A stretch of 64,000 nt of DNA from Papio anubis (taxonomy: Eukaryota > Chordata > Mammalia > Primates > Cercopithecidae): positions 58,765,159 to 58,829,158 of the forward strand of contig NC_044986.1 of the NCBI RefSeq assembly GCF_008728515.1, in the 5' to 3' direction. The first letter of the stretch is position 1. Every line of letters starts with the position of its first letter. A model generated the notes under the pieces. The model was not told the DNA's origin, made no database searches, and worked only from the letters and a program-made list of their open reading frames with translations. The translations under genes and the position numbers were made by a program. Positions 20,176-32,899 of the stretch are shown here, piece by piece.

Positions 20176-20390
20176 CACTGATAAAGAGGTAACTGTGTCA
20201 TTTATTGAGCACTGCTTGTGTGCCAGGCACCAGAATAAGTATGTTAATAGATGTAGTCTCATTTAATCCACACAACAGACCTATATTTGCCGCAATTGTG
20301 TAGATGAGGAGACGGAGATTTGAAGAGGTTAAGTAATTCTGAGGCTATCCAGCTGGTACAGAACACCAGAGCCTCGGCACTGGTAATATT
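20176..20390 (-). repeat. MIR SINE, reverse
   Basis: Reversed MIR landmarks: catttattgagcactgcttg, tgtgccaggcaccagaataa, gtctcatttaatccacacaa, gtagatgaggagacggagat, aggttaagtaattctgaggc. Confidence 0.85.
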
Positions 20391-20869
20391 GATAAGGCTG
20401 AATTTAGCAAGATGGCCTGGGACATTGACTCAAAATATTCAGGCTGGAGGGCTGCCATTGGCTAGTCACTAGGGCCCTGAAAGCATCGATGTAGGCATTC
20501 TGGAGCATCCATCAAGTCTTTATGGAGTTGGTTTTGGCAGAGATGCCCATAGATGAAATCAAAGCCAGACAGGATATTTTGCTTATTTAGCCATGGGGCC
20601 AGTTAGATCCTGGAATTCTCCATGGGGAACAAGAGTGAGTACAGTCAGTTCCAAGACTTCTGCGAAAAGACAGTATGCATATCAGGCTACATATATTATA
20701 GTTCCTTAACTCCTGAGAGAATTAAGGGGCCTCCTTAGGGGTCTGAGCTAAGCCCAAATTGGGTTAAATAACTGGTGAGAAGATGAGGCACAGGTTCACC
20801 CTAGAGTCCATCCCAGCCAGCATTTGTGGCTTGCAATTGATTTGTCATGGTCTGGCCCAGGACGAGGTG
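20391..20869. other. no recognised feature
   Basis: Nothing recognised in this interval. Confidence 0.4.
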
Positions 20870-21400
20870 AGGTCATTGTGGTGAAGGTAAAAAATGATCC
20901 AAATGCATTCACCATGCCAGGCCTGGGCCTGTTTGCCCTCATATCTATTCCTTGCCCTTCCTCTGCTCTGCCTTGCTGTGGGGCTGACCCCTGTGGGCTG
21001 CCTTCCCCAGGCTCCTGTGTGAGATGGCTTCTGCCTAGTGCAGTCAACCACAGGCACTGGCGAGGCACTGGCAGTGGGGAATGAAGGTAAGTTTGGGTGT
21101 TTCTCCCTCTCATTCTCTGCCTCAAACTCATTCTGCAGCAACAGCTGGGTCTCATCCATAGCTCCAGATTCCACAAATCAGGGCCACCCTGGCTCCACCT
21201 CTGCCTCCTCATCCCAGTCTCAGTGCCTCTGGAAATGCTGCTTTCAACCTATGGGCCATGGAGGGCCTCCTGCTGGTGCTCATCTCCGGGTCATTGGATT
21301 GTCCTTCCTTGGCATCTCACCTCTGTAACTAATTCCTGTTGGAAATGCTTATAGCAATTCTTGTTTTCTTGGTTAGCCAAAGGCCCAAAATGCAACCCCT
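20870..21400 (+). repeat. possible ancient interspersed repeat, unclassified
   Basis: The moderately GC-rich text (gagatggcttctgcctagtg, ctcagtgcctctggaaatgc, ggcatctcacctctgtaact) resembles old LTR or L1-UTR-type repeats whose name I cannot fix. The long minus-strand frame at 20796-21212 (138 codons) has no recognisable domain. Confidence 0.25.
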
Positions 21401-21401
21401 T

Positions 21402-21478
21402 CTTGAGAGCAGCAACCCTACCTTTGAGCACCCTCCTGTAGTAAGTGCTTAAAAATAAATAGGTTGCTTAGTTGGTTG
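21402..21478 (+). repeat. L2 3' fragment, weak
   Basis: The words ttcttgagagcagcaaccct, acctttgagca and gtaagtgcttaaaaataaat match the L2 3' end loosely. Confidence 0.35.
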
Positions 21479-21479
21479 A

Positions 21480-24400
21480 TGGAAACTCTTGCCAGCCTAA
21501 CCCATCCATTAGCATGTTCTGCTTTCACAGAACTGCTCAGTGGAATCAGAGATCCTGTTTTCAGCCTCATTTTAGTGGGCTGGTCCTTTTGACTTCCTAC
21601 TTACTCCTTTGCAGGCTGGTAGGAGCTAAGCAATAGGAGTCTTTCCTGAAAATCTTTCCATCTTCTCAGTAATCATATTAAGTATCTGATTTTGTGTAGG
21701 CTGGCCAGAGAAAACATACTTCCCTTTCCACTGAAGGCAAGGCATCTCATCATGACTCCTTGCTGCAATTGCTTTTTTTTAAATTTAAGAGACAAGTCTG
21801 ATTTACACGGAAAACGGTGGTTGTGGTTTATGGACTGAGCATACTAATTCCCATTTAATGCAGCAAACTTCGGGGGTAGGTTGTAATCTGAATGGAGATG
21901 AGTCACCGTATTCTTCAACCATATACTGAAAAATACCCACCATTTGTTTAAAAACGTTTCTTTTAAGCCATTTCTTCAGAGTAAAGTCAACCTGAATTCC
22001 TTGATTGTGTGCCTGAGAGGGTCAGGAAATTCATCTTTTGTCTCAGCCTTACACATCTGCCCACCCTAGCCTCCAGAACGCCACATTTCCTATCCAAATC
22101 TTTCTTGTTGGTTTATTTGAACATCCCTCAGGAAGAAACCCAGAAGGTTCCACTTGGGCATGTGGGGTCATCGGCGCAGCTGACTCGAGTTGGCTGAGCC
22201 AACAGTGCTACTTTGGTGGAGTGTTTTGTTGGCTGGATCATCTGCAATGGGGGTTGGCCAGCGCGGGAGAACTTGGGAGTGTCCACAGGAAGTGGATATT
22301 TCCTGACCAGCTCATCCCTTGCTGACTCTCCAGCATTTTCTTGTCTACAACTAAAACGTTTTGCCTTGTATGTTCCTGCCCAAGGCCTCTTGAGACAGTG
22401 GGTGGGTTTTTTTAAATTTTATTTTTCACCTTGTGCCAAATGTGTCAGGAGTTAAGTCCATAATGCATATATCTTGGCCCCACTCTTTTAGGGATGTGGC
22501 TTCTCTGTTTCTGACACAGGCTGCTGCACAGTAACCATATGTGTCTGAAATCTCAACCCTTTAAACAATTTTGGCTTGGTGCTTCTGTAGAAATGATAAC
22601 CACATTAAAAAGACACCAAGAAGACAGGCCTGATAAACTCTCCACTTCCTGTGACCTAGGTAAGAATAAAAAGAGAGTGGGAGCCATCTAGATTGGATGT
22701 CCAAGAAGAGGAGTAAAAGGCAGCACCCTTTAGTCTCTTGCTTAGTACCCAGCACTGGCTTCCACTTCGTTTCAGACTAGGCTGTCTAGATGGGGCCATG
22801 GGGCCACTGTATCTGTCTAAAGAGGTTGTGCAATGCTCAGAAAGCACCGTTCCCATAAACTCTGATGTTATGCAGTGTGCAACCCACCCAACTATGCATG
22901 GTGGCCTTGTCGTGAAAGTGAGACTTCCCTGGTTTTCCTTGCTACTTCTAGACCTAAAACGTCTTCTCTCTCCAACTTTCTCTTTGTGCAAACTTTTTCT
23001 TGCCTTAAAAAAAGAGGGAGTGAGTCTTACCTCAGAAAGCTTTTATGAGACTGAATGAGCTGACAAAAAAGGGACTTGCATTACTTGGAAAAAAATCTTC
23101 TCCAAAGACAATGTAGTATTATTTTAAAGTTGGCACTAACAAAATTGCTCCCTGGGAATGAAAAATTTACCCATATGAGCTGAACTAACTTATTCCATGT
23201 GCTGGGAGGACCACAGACATTAGCAAGGGCTAATGTAGCCTGGGGTCCCCAACGAAGAAACTGACTTCAAATCAACCATGCTTTGGAAACTTACGGATTG
23301 TAAGTAGCCTTAAAATTATTATTACTTTTCTGTACTAATACAATTCTTGAGTCGAGAATTGTAACATTCAATATTTTTTAAGTCATCTTCATCAGGAAAG
23401 AGAGGAAGCACTGGGGGAAATACTGTAGATTACAAGGGAAGATTGTCTTCAAGTTTCAGGTGGATTCAGAGAGAAGGGAAGGAGGAGCAGCTCAAAGAAA
23501 AGGAAACTCATGAAACCAGTGATGAAGTCAGAGAGGGTTTTTCTGGGGGTGGGGGGCAACCAGATTGGGCTTGAAGAGGGCAGGGTCTGAGAGCTTAGAA
23601 ACAGACTCGATGGACGTGAGAAACTGCACAGACAAGGAAAAAGTTTGTTACATTAGTAGGATAAACAGTTGATTGGAATGGAGACTGTGCATTTGGGGAA
23701 TGAGAGATAGTGGATTGGTGGAGTAGAATCATGATAGACCACAGACCACAGAGGGCTATGAAAGCACTCTGGGGCCTGCCCAGTGCTCAGAACCCATGGA
23801 ATGCAAACTTTCCATGGCCTTCAAACCAAGTATGTGGGGAAAACCCTGTTCTTTCACCCAGGTCACAGCCTTAGAGAATCTAAAACTTTTTTTCCCTGCA
23901 CAGTCTGGTGCTTCTCTCTATATATAATTTCCCATGTGGGAACACACACTGCTTTGCCAAATAAATAGTCCCTTCCTATTCAGACTGGAATTTGTTTTTG
24001 AAAATATGTTTGTCTCCCAGCAAAGAAAACAAATAGATCATCCTAAAACTGGCATCCTTCAAATTAGAAACCAAAGCAAGTGGTTTAAAGCAAAGTATTT
24101 GTCATTGATAATTAGCACTAACAGCAAAGTTTGTTTTTTAAAACTTAAGTCTTGAAAGTCTTTTCAAGTGGTATTAAACATTTAGTCAGAACACAGACTT
24201 CCCCAAGACACAGGGGTAAATTTTCTGAATCAGCACCTGACTCGGGAACTAGCCAGTGCACTATCAGTAGCCATTAGGCATTGACTTCATCATGACCTAT
24301 CTATCTTGGAGGTGGACAGAAGCTCAGTTAACAAGACTTCTTTTCTTTAAATGCAATTTAGCAATTACCTTTCTTCTTTCACTTGAACTTTCTCTTTGAA

Positions 24401-25294
24401 TCTTATTCCAGTCCCAGCATATTGAAGTTATTCTTCTAAACTAACAAACACAAACACAAATGAACCTAATAGCAAATCCCTTCCAAAGATGTTAGGAAAC
24501 TAAGATTTTCTTCAACTCATGACTCCAGAAAGGGAGGAAGAGAGAACACAGCAAGCTGGAGAAATCACCCTCATGGAAGCCAGGAGACAGGGAGGTGATG
24601 CTACACAGATGAAAGTAGTGCATAAATGGTGTTGGCTGGAAGAGAGAAAAGCCCCCTGGGAGATAAGGCAATGAAGTTAAGAGAGGTGGGTCAGAATCAA
24701 AGGGACAGAGTTTAATAAATAGTCTTATCTTCCTGGAGATGAAACAACTGTAGCCTTTGGGAAGGGAATGACATAGGAAAATCAGTGTCTGAGAAAACTT
24801 ATTCCCAGAGAAGTGGGGAAGTTCAGGCTATGACTTCAAGAATTGGAGAGATTTCGAAGCCAGTATAACTGGGGATTAACCAAGGGCTCAAATCCAGTAC
24901 TTGACAGCAGGCCAGACTGAGAAAGCCTTCTAACATTATCTAAAGGTCTCATAGCATTTCAGAACTAGAATGACCATACTGGAAAAAACTGTTCCGTGGT
25001 ATCAGTCTGCATTTGGGATTGCTTTACCCAATGTAAGTGATGGGACGTTCACATCAGAGAAGCCTCCCTGTCTTCTCCCTGCCTCCCCCCAAAACTCTTC
25101 CTCTCCATCTTCCTGATGTCATATCCTGGCATCCTAACAGGGGTGGGGGGATTATATAACTGTCTGAAGTACTGCAGAACATGAAACAATAAATAAGCTA
25201 TGTAAATTGCAAAACATGAGTCATGATTCTCTTTGTTCTGTATCTTTATAAATGTATTTTTTAATTACATATTTTTTCCTCATCATAGATGTCT
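21480..25294. other. long stretch without recognised features
   Basis: No Alu, L1, MIR or LTR landmarks found in 3.8 kb, which makes it one of the two largest repeat-poor segments of the window. A G-rich run at about 23543-23560 (ctgggggtggggggcaacc) might form a quadruplex. Open frames up to 111 codons at 22009-23058 overlap on both strands and show no family. Confidence 0.4.
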
Positions 25295-25330
25295 AAAACC
25301 AAACCAAACCAAACAACAACAAAAAAAAAC
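25295..25330 (+). repeat. (AACCA)n/A-rich low-complexity run
   Basis: Three AACCA-type units (accaaaccaaaccaaac) pass into aacaacaacaaaaaaaaac. Confidence 0.8.
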
Positions 25331-25394
25331 ATCTAAGTGCCCTCTCATGGAGAAACCTATTTTATTACATCAGATTATGCCTAGGCAACTGCTA

Positions 25395-25595
25395 TTGAAA
25401 TTATCATGAACATTTTTTGAGAGTCCATTGTGTGTCAGGCACTCAAAACTACCTACTTCTATCTCTATTTTAGAGATGAGAAAACCAAAAATAGAGAGGT
25501 TAAATGATTTATCCATTGTTGCCTAGTTAGTAATTGTCAGAGCCAGGACTTGAATTTTTGGCTACTTGTGTCTTTTACCCATTACACTATACCTT
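25395..25595 (-). repeat. MIR SINE, reverse
   Basis: Reversed MIR: gagagtccattgtgtgtcag, atctctattttagagatgag, gagaggttaaatgatttatc, cagagccaggacttgaattt, acccattacactatacc. Confidence 0.85.
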
Positions 25596-26129
25596 CGCCC
25601 CCGTCTTCCCTGAGAAGAGAACTCTCAAGGGACTCAGATAAAGCAAGCCTGAAGTTGGCCACCCGCCCTACTACCTGCCACTCTCCTGGCTGACACTCCT
25701 GTGTTACACATGGAAACTTCCTACAAGTCTCTAGGTGTTAGTAGGCTCTTTCTCTCCTCTACTCACATCCTGGTCTTTAAAGAATAAATCTTAAAGCTCC
25801 TATGCCCAATCTACAACCCACTCTTGATAATTAAAGAAAGATATTAAAATACAAAATAGCAGCAGGGCCTAGGGAAGCCTGAAAAACTATTTGTACTCAT
25901 AATAACTCTGTAAAAGATCTATGTCCACGTCCATTTTGAGGCACAAAGAATGAAACCAAAACTTTGATAGATATATAGATGATGAAATGGGCTGAGGTTA
26001 ATCCTGAAAATAGGCATTTAAAAATCTTATGAGAGAAGTGTTCTTCTGAGCCTCTATTCCTCAATTGTGTATTTTAAGTACTTTCTTCCCTCCAAAGAGT
26101 TAAGTTCTGGGAATAAATATATTGTTTAA
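25596..26129. other. no recognised feature
   Basis: No element recognised. Confidence 0.4.
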
Positions 26130-26215
26130 ATCAGACGTGTGCTATGTGATAGAGGTACAGTGACAAATAGACAACATCATGCCTTTTATAAGCTTACAGA
26201 TTGATTAAAGAAGAG
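26130..26215 (-). repeat. L2 fragment, reverse, weak
   Basis: The words gaggtacagtgacaaataga, caacatcatgcc and ataagcttacagattg follow reversed L2 text (gatacagtggtgaacaaaac, catggagcttacattct). Confidence 0.35.
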
Positions 26216-26274
26216 AATGCAAGAATATAAAAGGTCGGCTCTAAGGTTTGCTTGAAAATAAATATTTTTATCAA

Positions 26275-26755
26275 ATTATAAAATGATATGATCATTTCAA
26301 TAGGCGCAGGGAAATATTCAATAAAAATTTATATTCATTTATATAAGAAACAAAATAAGAAATAACTCTTGAGAAACAGGAATGAAAAGAAACTTGTCTT
26401 GTTTATAAAAAATAGCTACCAAACCCATCAAAAATCACGTTTAATTCTGAAATTTTATAGACATTCTTATTTAGCTTGGCAATAAGAAAAGAATGCCTCC
26501 TACCACAGCTGCTCTTCAACATTGACTTAGCAGTCTTAACCAACACAGGAAAATAAAAAAAGAAGTTGTAAAAGAAATGATAAGATTCGAAAGAAAGAGA
26601 TTAACTGTCATTATTTATGGCCTATTTGATAATTTACATTAAAAAGTTGAAACAATGGACAAACTTTTATAAATAATAAGATAGTTCAGCAAGGTAATAG
26701 AATACAAAACCAAAATAAAAATTCAGTAATAGTATTCAGCAATTTTAAAGCAAGC
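26275..26755 (+). mobile_element. old L1/HAL1 ORF2 fragment
   Basis: Forward L1 ORF2 text, strongly diverged: gatatgatcatttcaatagg, ctcttgagaaacaggaatga, atagctaccaaacccatcaa, ctgctcttcaacattgactt, ttcagcaaggtaatagaata, aaaaccaaaataaaaattcag. No open frame survives. It converges on the reversed L1 at 26920. Confidence 0.7.
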
Positions 26756-26759
26756 ACTT

Positions 26760-26900
26760 CATGCATTTCAAAGCACTCATGGATGTTTTCTCATTTACAA
26801 AAGCTCACAAAACTCCTGTGAGTTTAACACATCATCAGCAGCAGCAGCAGCAGTGCATTGACTTCATTTGACAAATGTGTATGCAAATCAGAGAAATTTT
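26760..26900 (-). repeat. MIR SINE fragment, reverse, with GCA triplets
   Basis: Weak reversed MIR (gcatttcaaagcactcatgg, ttttctcatttacaaaagct, cacaaaactcctgtgag … catttgacaaatgtg). The position where MIR often carries short tandem units holds the GCA array at 26835. Confidence 0.5.
26835..26853 (+). repeat. (CAG)6 triplet tract
   Basis: Six CAG units in a row. Confidence 0.9.
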
Positions 26901-26919
26901 TTTCTCTTTTTAAAAGCAG

Positions 26920-28035
26920 GGGTATCAATTAACACATGGTGATATTCAAATGTTTTGTATTACAGTTCTGAGTTTTGACAAACATATAATCATATAAGAG
27001 CCACCACAATCAAGATATGGAACAGATCCATCGTGTCTAAATTAAGATCTTCTTGTGCCTCTTTGTAGTTAGCTCCTGCCTTGCTCCCCAAGCCCCTGAT
27101 AACTACTAATAGATTCAATCCCACAGTTCTACCTTTCTTTCCTTTAAAAAACAAAAAACTTTAGCCTGCATGTAAATGAAATCAAACTGCAGGTAGCCTT
27201 TTGTATTGGAATTTTTTGTTAGCATGTTGCATTTGAGAATCATCTATGTTATAGCATGTAACAGTGGCTAGTTTCTTTTTATTTGCTAAAATATATTTAT
27301 TTGTTTGTATTCCATTGTGTGATGCCCTGAAGTATGTCTAACCATTCACCAGCTGAAGGACATTGCACTGTTTCTAAATTTTGGTGATTGTGAACAAAAC
27401 TACATAAACATTTGTATACATGTCTTTGTAGGAATATGTATTTTCATTTCTGTTGAGTAAATGCCCAGGAGGGGATTGCAGGGTCATTTGGTAAGTGTGT
27501 TCTTATCTTTACTAAAAAACAGCCAGTGTCTTCTAAAGTGACTGTACCATTCTCTGTTCCCACCAGGAGTGTATGAAAGTTCAAGTTGCTTTGCGTCTTT
27601 GTCAACACTTGGTATTGTCAGATTTTGTAACTTTAGCATCCAAATAGTTGCATATCTCAATGTGGTTTTAACTTTCACTTCCCTGATGACTAATGGTATT
27701 AAGTACATTTTCATGTTCTTATTTGCCATATGTATAACTTGTTTAATGAAGAAAGAAGAGATGGTGGGAAAAATACCTGTTCAACTTTTAACTCATTTTT
27801 AAAAAGTGGGTTGTTTTCTTATTATCGAGTTGTAAGAGTTCTTTATATATTCTGAAAGCAAGTCCTTTATCAAATATATATTTTATAAATACTTCTTCCA
27901 ATCTGTGGTTTATATTTTCATTCTGTTAACAGTTTCTTTTATAGGGCAAAAACTTTTAATATTATGATGTTCAATTTATTATTTTTTCTTTTATGAATTG
28001 GGCTTTTGGTAATAAAAACTTTTTAAATTTTTTAA
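26920..28035 (-). mobile_element. L1M (old L1) ORF2 3' region, reverse
   Basis: Reversed L1 text throughout: tagtttctttttatttgcta, ttccattgtgtgatgccctg, ttgagtaaatgcccaggagg, ggattgcagggtcatttgg, accattctctgttcccacca, gagttctttatatattctg, ctttatcaaatatatatttt. It is truncated at both ends and interrupted by stops. Confidence 0.85.
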
Positions 28036-30015
28036 CGTATTAAAAAAATCTTTTAATGTAAGTCATGAAGATTTTTCTAAGAGTTTATGGCTGTTTCCTG
28101 ATGAAACTAGCCCTAAAAATTAGATTCTCTGTACTTTTGCTCATTATTCTGTTTCATCACATCATGATCCCAAAAGGTAAGTTTCAAAGGTTAAGGAATA
28201 AAAACATAATTACAATGTTGTCTACACAGGGCTATGCCATTTAGAAGTTATTTTTTCTCCATACTTCCCATATATGTTGTTTTTGCCTCAACAACTAAAG
28301 TGAATTTCTTGAGAGCAGGACCAGATTTTATAATGACTACCATGCCCAACAGTGTTGGGTTAGTGGGAAACATCCAACAGACCCAGTCCTGCAGCAGACA
28401 TCATTCACTGACTCAAGGAAACATTCCGGACTCTCCTCATTCTGCTAACTCAGAGATCCAATTACTCCTTCAGCTGGATCAGAGGCTACACCAGGAGGCT
28501 GCTCTACTCTCTTGGATGGGGGCCACTATCTAAGGAGCCAGCGTATTCCAGATGATGCTAAGCACTCACTAGTCACTTGCTCTCAAGTTAACCTATTCTT
28601 CACAGCAACAAGCAAAAAAAAGCAAACAGAAACAGATTTACAAAGACCTCTAGGAACCTGAGACATTGCACAAACACAACACAAATTGTGAGGAAGCTGA
28701 TACATCAGCTACACCTGGTAGAAATGAAAGGGGGGTAAATAAGAGTTTCCATGTAAGTATCATTGGAATACATGGCCAAATTGGAAGTTCAATAAATTAT
28801 CCTAAAAGTATTCCATGAGTCACTGCTACAACTTGGATTAGAACTCAAAACTTCCTATTCTGAGCCTGATGACAACTCATCAGAACCATGGACTTCTGCT
28901 CTGGGGCTCACAAATCCTTCTGTGACGCAACTGCTGAGGAAATGAGTTCTGACATTACACAGCTTGGGTGTGTTGGGCTGTTGTTATCTCACTCAGCAAA
29001 CAAAAAGTGAGCAAATATTACCTTCATTTTCATTTAGGGAGAGAAGACAGAAGGTAAATAGTATAATCATGGTGTCTTTGGCAGGGAGTGGGTAGGAAGA
29101 AGATACATCATCCTCTTGGGAAACATGGTATATCAAGACAATAAACTAGAGAAGACAGAATAGAACAAGTTTCCACATTTAAAAAAGAAACTAAACCATG
29201 GGAGAAAGGCAGAATTGGGAACCATTTTATTCAAAATGGGTTTCCCATCTAGAATGGCTTTATATTTCACCAATGAGGTAGTATGGCTCTAAAATGCTTT
29301 AGAGAGTCAGGGGTTACTGAGAAGGGATTTCTAAATAGATACTCACTTGTAAGAGTAAAGACTTTCTAAATAGACACCTTACAAGATTAAATGTAAGGTA
29401 TGTCATAGCTGACATTCTATTATTACTATAATTGTTATGGTTTGCCATGTGAAAGTAAATTTTCAAACTGAGTAGAATTGGAACCATAATGTTAACACAC
29501 CGAGGAAGGAAATGAGAACTATGCACTCAATGTTATGCAGGTTAATGTTAGGATGACTCATATGGAAATTGTTTTGTAGTTTAGAAATGGCCAAATATCT
29601 GTAATTTTATGTGGTTAAATCTAATTCTGAACCAGGGTTCAAGCTGAATGATCAGTTTTCTAGATATAGTATATTTCTAGTTAATATTCACATTCCTGAC
29701 CAAAGCCCTTCCTAGTGATTCCAATCATGAGTGACTCACAGGGTACTTTCCTTCCAGTTCAGTTCAGGGTCTTACAGTAGCCCCTTGTCCCCTCAACTGT
29801 CATCATTATCCTCATCTAAACTGAGCTTCTTAGACATGTCCAATTGTATTACTTCCTTGATTCTAAAGAGACCAAGTATCATTATTTTTAGCTGTCAGAT
29901 GTTTTCAGTTTGTTAAGTAAGATATCTCCTCTGGAAGTAGCCAAAGAATAAAGACCCCAAAATGTATTTGTTACCTTCCATCTAAGCAGAGGTGTATGCA
30001 TTAACTTCAATTGAT
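28036..30015. other. long stretch without recognised features
   Basis: A weak L2-like patch may lie at about 28240-28350 (tgaatttcttgagagcagga). Otherwise nothing is recognised. Confidence 0.4.
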
Positions 30016-30017
30016 TC

Positions 30018-30400
30018 ATTTAATACATTATTGAGCAACTATCACATGCCCAGGGCTGTACCTGACACTGTGGGGATTCCAACACTGTTCAATTTACATG
30101 CAGGTAGACAAACAAGATATATGTATCTACATACACTAAATTACATGAGTAGAAACTTAACTAGGAATGCAATGCATTTGAGAAGTCATGGTGTAATCAT
30201 GGCTTAAATGCCAAAAGATTTGTGCAGATAGTGCTTTGAATTTAGGAGGAGGATAATTCCAGGACTAGAGAAGTCTAGAGGTAGAATTTTTGTAGGGTTT
30301 GAAGGAAGGGTAGCATTTAGAGAGGAGGAAACCAGAGAAAAGACAGTCTATGTAGAAGCTACAAGATCAACAAAAGCATGGTGCCAGGATAGTTTGTGGG
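30018..30400 (-). repeat. L2 LINE, reverse
   Basis: Reversed L2: attcatttaatacattattg, agcaactatcacatgcccag, gggctgtacctgacactgtg, then gaaggaagggtagcatttag, gaggaaaccagagaaaagac and agcatggtgccaggatag, which follow the more upstream L2 3' text. Confidence 0.6.
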
Positions 30401-30424
30401 GATCATGAGTAACAGTGCCTATCA

Positions 30425-31239
30425 TTTATTCCATGGACACTCAGATGTAATCCATCATGGAGCAGTCAAGTATAAACCATGGCTACCTTTATTGTTAATT
30501 AATGGAAAAACCCACAAACACAGAGAAAAGCAAATCTTTCTCTTTTCTTCTCTTCCCACCTCTTCTGCTTGCATCTCCTCACTCTCCCTTGGAGCTAGGG
30601 CTGGGTGATGGTATTTAAATTACACCACCTCAATATTTCTGTCAGTGATTCCAAGTGGAAGAGCAGAAGCAAAAACCAGCGTTCCAACCAAATAACTGCT
30701 GTTTCTATCATCTTTCAAAAGTAGAAGATTTTAAGTGTTTAAAATGTAGCATTCATGATAGATAATTACATTGGTAAGTCTAACTTTTAACAGGTAAACA
30801 TTTTAAATTTAACTGTTAATTTAACTAAAACAGTTTATTAACTGTAAACAATTAAACTTTTAAATGCAAGGTACTAATATAACAGTTTCAAAGAAGGCTC
30901 TGAAGGACTAGGCCTATTATTACTTTGCCTTCAGCTCAGAAGTTGTAGCCCTTGGTGGTTAGTGACTTCATGGGGAAAACTCTCTAGGGTATTTTTACTT
31001 TAAGAGAAGTCATGAAGGAGAGGACAAGGCTTTACCTAAAAGAGTTAATTTCTCATGGTGAAATTTTAGGCCTTGGGGCACCTAAGTGGGAGAGATGGTT
31101 TAGGACAAAGAAGTCTTTCAAATATCACTGTAGTTCAAATAACTACTTTTTGGCCCAGAAGTGAGGTTAATCCTACCAGTGATGATAATGGACAGACAGC
31201 GGCCCCTTCTCCTGCTTTCTCACACTTAAAAGAGCCGTG
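30425..31239. other. no recognised feature
   Basis: AT-rich segments with taatttaacta-type words near 30780-30860; no repeat recognised. Confidence 0.4.
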
Positions 31240-31615
31240 TGATATTGTTTGCCTGTGCACCCACCCAAATCTCATCTTGAATTGTAGTTCCCATAATGCC
31301 CATATGTTATGGGATGGTAATTGAACCATGGGGGCGGTTACCCTCATGCTGTTCTCATGATAGTGAGTGAGTTATCATGAGACCTGATGGATTTAGAAGG
31401 GGCTTTCCCCCACCTTCACTCGGTACTTCTCTCATTCTTCTCCCTCCTGCCACCATGTGAAGAAGGATGTGTTTGCTTCTCCTTCTGCCATGACTGTAAG
31501 CTTTCTGAGACCTCGTCAGCCCTGTGGAACTGTGAGTCAATTAAACCTCCTTCCTTTGTAAATTATCCAGTCTCAGGTATTTCTTCATAGCAGCGTGAGA
31601 ACGGACTAATATACA
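31240..31615 (+). mobile_element. THE1-type solo LTR (ERVL-MaLR)
   Basis: The LTR starts tgatattgtttgcctgtgca, then ccaaatctcatcttgaattg, gggggcggttaccctcatgc, tagtgagtgagttatcatga, gccaccatgtgaagaaggat, ctgtgagtcaattaaacctc and ends gcgtgagaacggactaatat aca. The length of about 376 bp equals that of a THE1 LTR. No internal retroviral sequence flanks it, so it is a solo LTR. I could not see a clean 5-bp target duplication. An LTR promoter may survive, but nothing here shows activity. Confidence 0.92.
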
Positions 31616-32040
31616 GTGCCATCCAGAACCTCCATTAGACTCTGCACAAGTTTGGTGGCTATTGAAATATTAGAATTCTGAGACCCAGATTCTTCCTGGA
31701 AAAAAATCACTTGGTAGGTGAGAAAATCATAGTCACAGTTTAAGCATCACTTTGTAATGACCAGTATCCTTGAGTGGATGCTGGGATGATGCAGAAAGGC
31801 AGCAGCCTCATGCCGCAGCCGCCCTCGCACTAATGTGCATTCATCTGTGCACAGTACAAGACTGTTTGCACCAAGGCTATGATTAGATGAGTGGAATTTT
31901 TTCCTGTTGTCCCAGAATTGCCCCAAAGAGCAAGTGCTCAGTACCCCTCCTTCTAAAAACAGTGGCTGAAATTTGGAGCCAAACACATCCCCCCCATTTA
32001 TTAAATATCCCTGGAACTAGCCCTTCTGTTATCAACTGCA
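31616..32040. other. no recognised feature
   Basis: Nothing recognised. Confidence 0.4.
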
Positions 32041-32058
32041 CTCACACACACACACACC
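32041..32058 (+). repeat. (CA)8 short tandem repeat
   Basis: Short CA run (ctcacacacacacacacac) followed by a C run. Confidence 0.8.
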
Positions 32059-32581
32059 CCCGACCTCTGCAGTCTGTTCCTTATGGGAAGAGTTGTAGGA
32101 AGGGGAGAGAGAATCAACAAGGGTCTCAGCTCAGCCCTGCAATAATCTGAGGGTTTTGCTACCAAAGCCTTGTAGGGGCAGCATCTATGTGAGAGGCCAT
32201 TCCCTTGACTCCACTGGATTCACCCAAGGTGTCATTGAAGGACAGGAAATGGAATTAAAGAGACCACAACTGATTATGGTGATCAGGAAAAATACTATCA
32301 TTTCATGTTAATCCATGATAAGAATTAAGATGGACCAATAAACTGGTTACAGTCATAAATCTGTCATTTCACATTTTGTTACATCCATATCATATACTAT
32401 CTAAATAACACCCCTGAAACAATTCAAATGCAATTTTATATTTATTTACCTATTTTTCATTGAGGTAAGAACACTTAGCAGGTGATCTATCCTCTTAACA
32501 AACTTTTATGTGTATAATACAGTATTGTCAGCTATACCAAATGAAATTTTTGCCCAGAACAATATGTAAGTAGCCTCTTAT
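32059..32581. other. no recognised feature
   Basis: Nothing recognised. Confidence 0.4.
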
Positions 32582-32899
32582 TTTTTAATTAATTAATTAA
32601 TTATTATTTTTTTGAGACAGAGTCTTACCACTCTGTCACCCAGGTCGGAGTGTGGTGGTGCCATCACAGCTTACTGCAGCCTGCACCTCTCTGGCTCAAG
32701 CAACCCTCTTGCCTCAGCCCTCTGAGTAGCTGGGACGGCAGGCATGCACCACCACACCCGGCTCATTTTTGTGTTTTTTGTAGAGATGGGGTTTTGCCGT
32801 GTTGCTTAGGCTGGTCTCGAACTCCTGGGCTCAAGTGATCCATCTGCTTCGGCCTACCAAAGGGCTGGGATTACAGGTGTGAAACATCGCACCAGGCCA
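32582..32899 (-). repeat. AluJo, reverse, full length
   Basis: Reverse Alu whose T tail contains a (TTAA)n-like run, aattaattaattaatta. J-type words are cagcctgcacctctctggct, gtagagatggggttttgccg and gaactcctgggctcaagtga. Likely target duplication: atgtaagtagcctctta on the left, atgcaataacctcttta on the right. Confidence 0.92.

Noticed and set aside
20796..21212. 138-codon minus-strand frame
   Set aside because: GC-rich possible old repeat with open frames on both strands; no family resemblance.
26275..28035. Possible intact L1 reverse transcriptase
   Set aside because: The two L1 pieces are opposite in orientation, truncated and full of stops.
31240..31615. Possible complete endogenous retrovirus
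   Set aside because: Only one LTR is present; no internal region or second LTR lies within reach.
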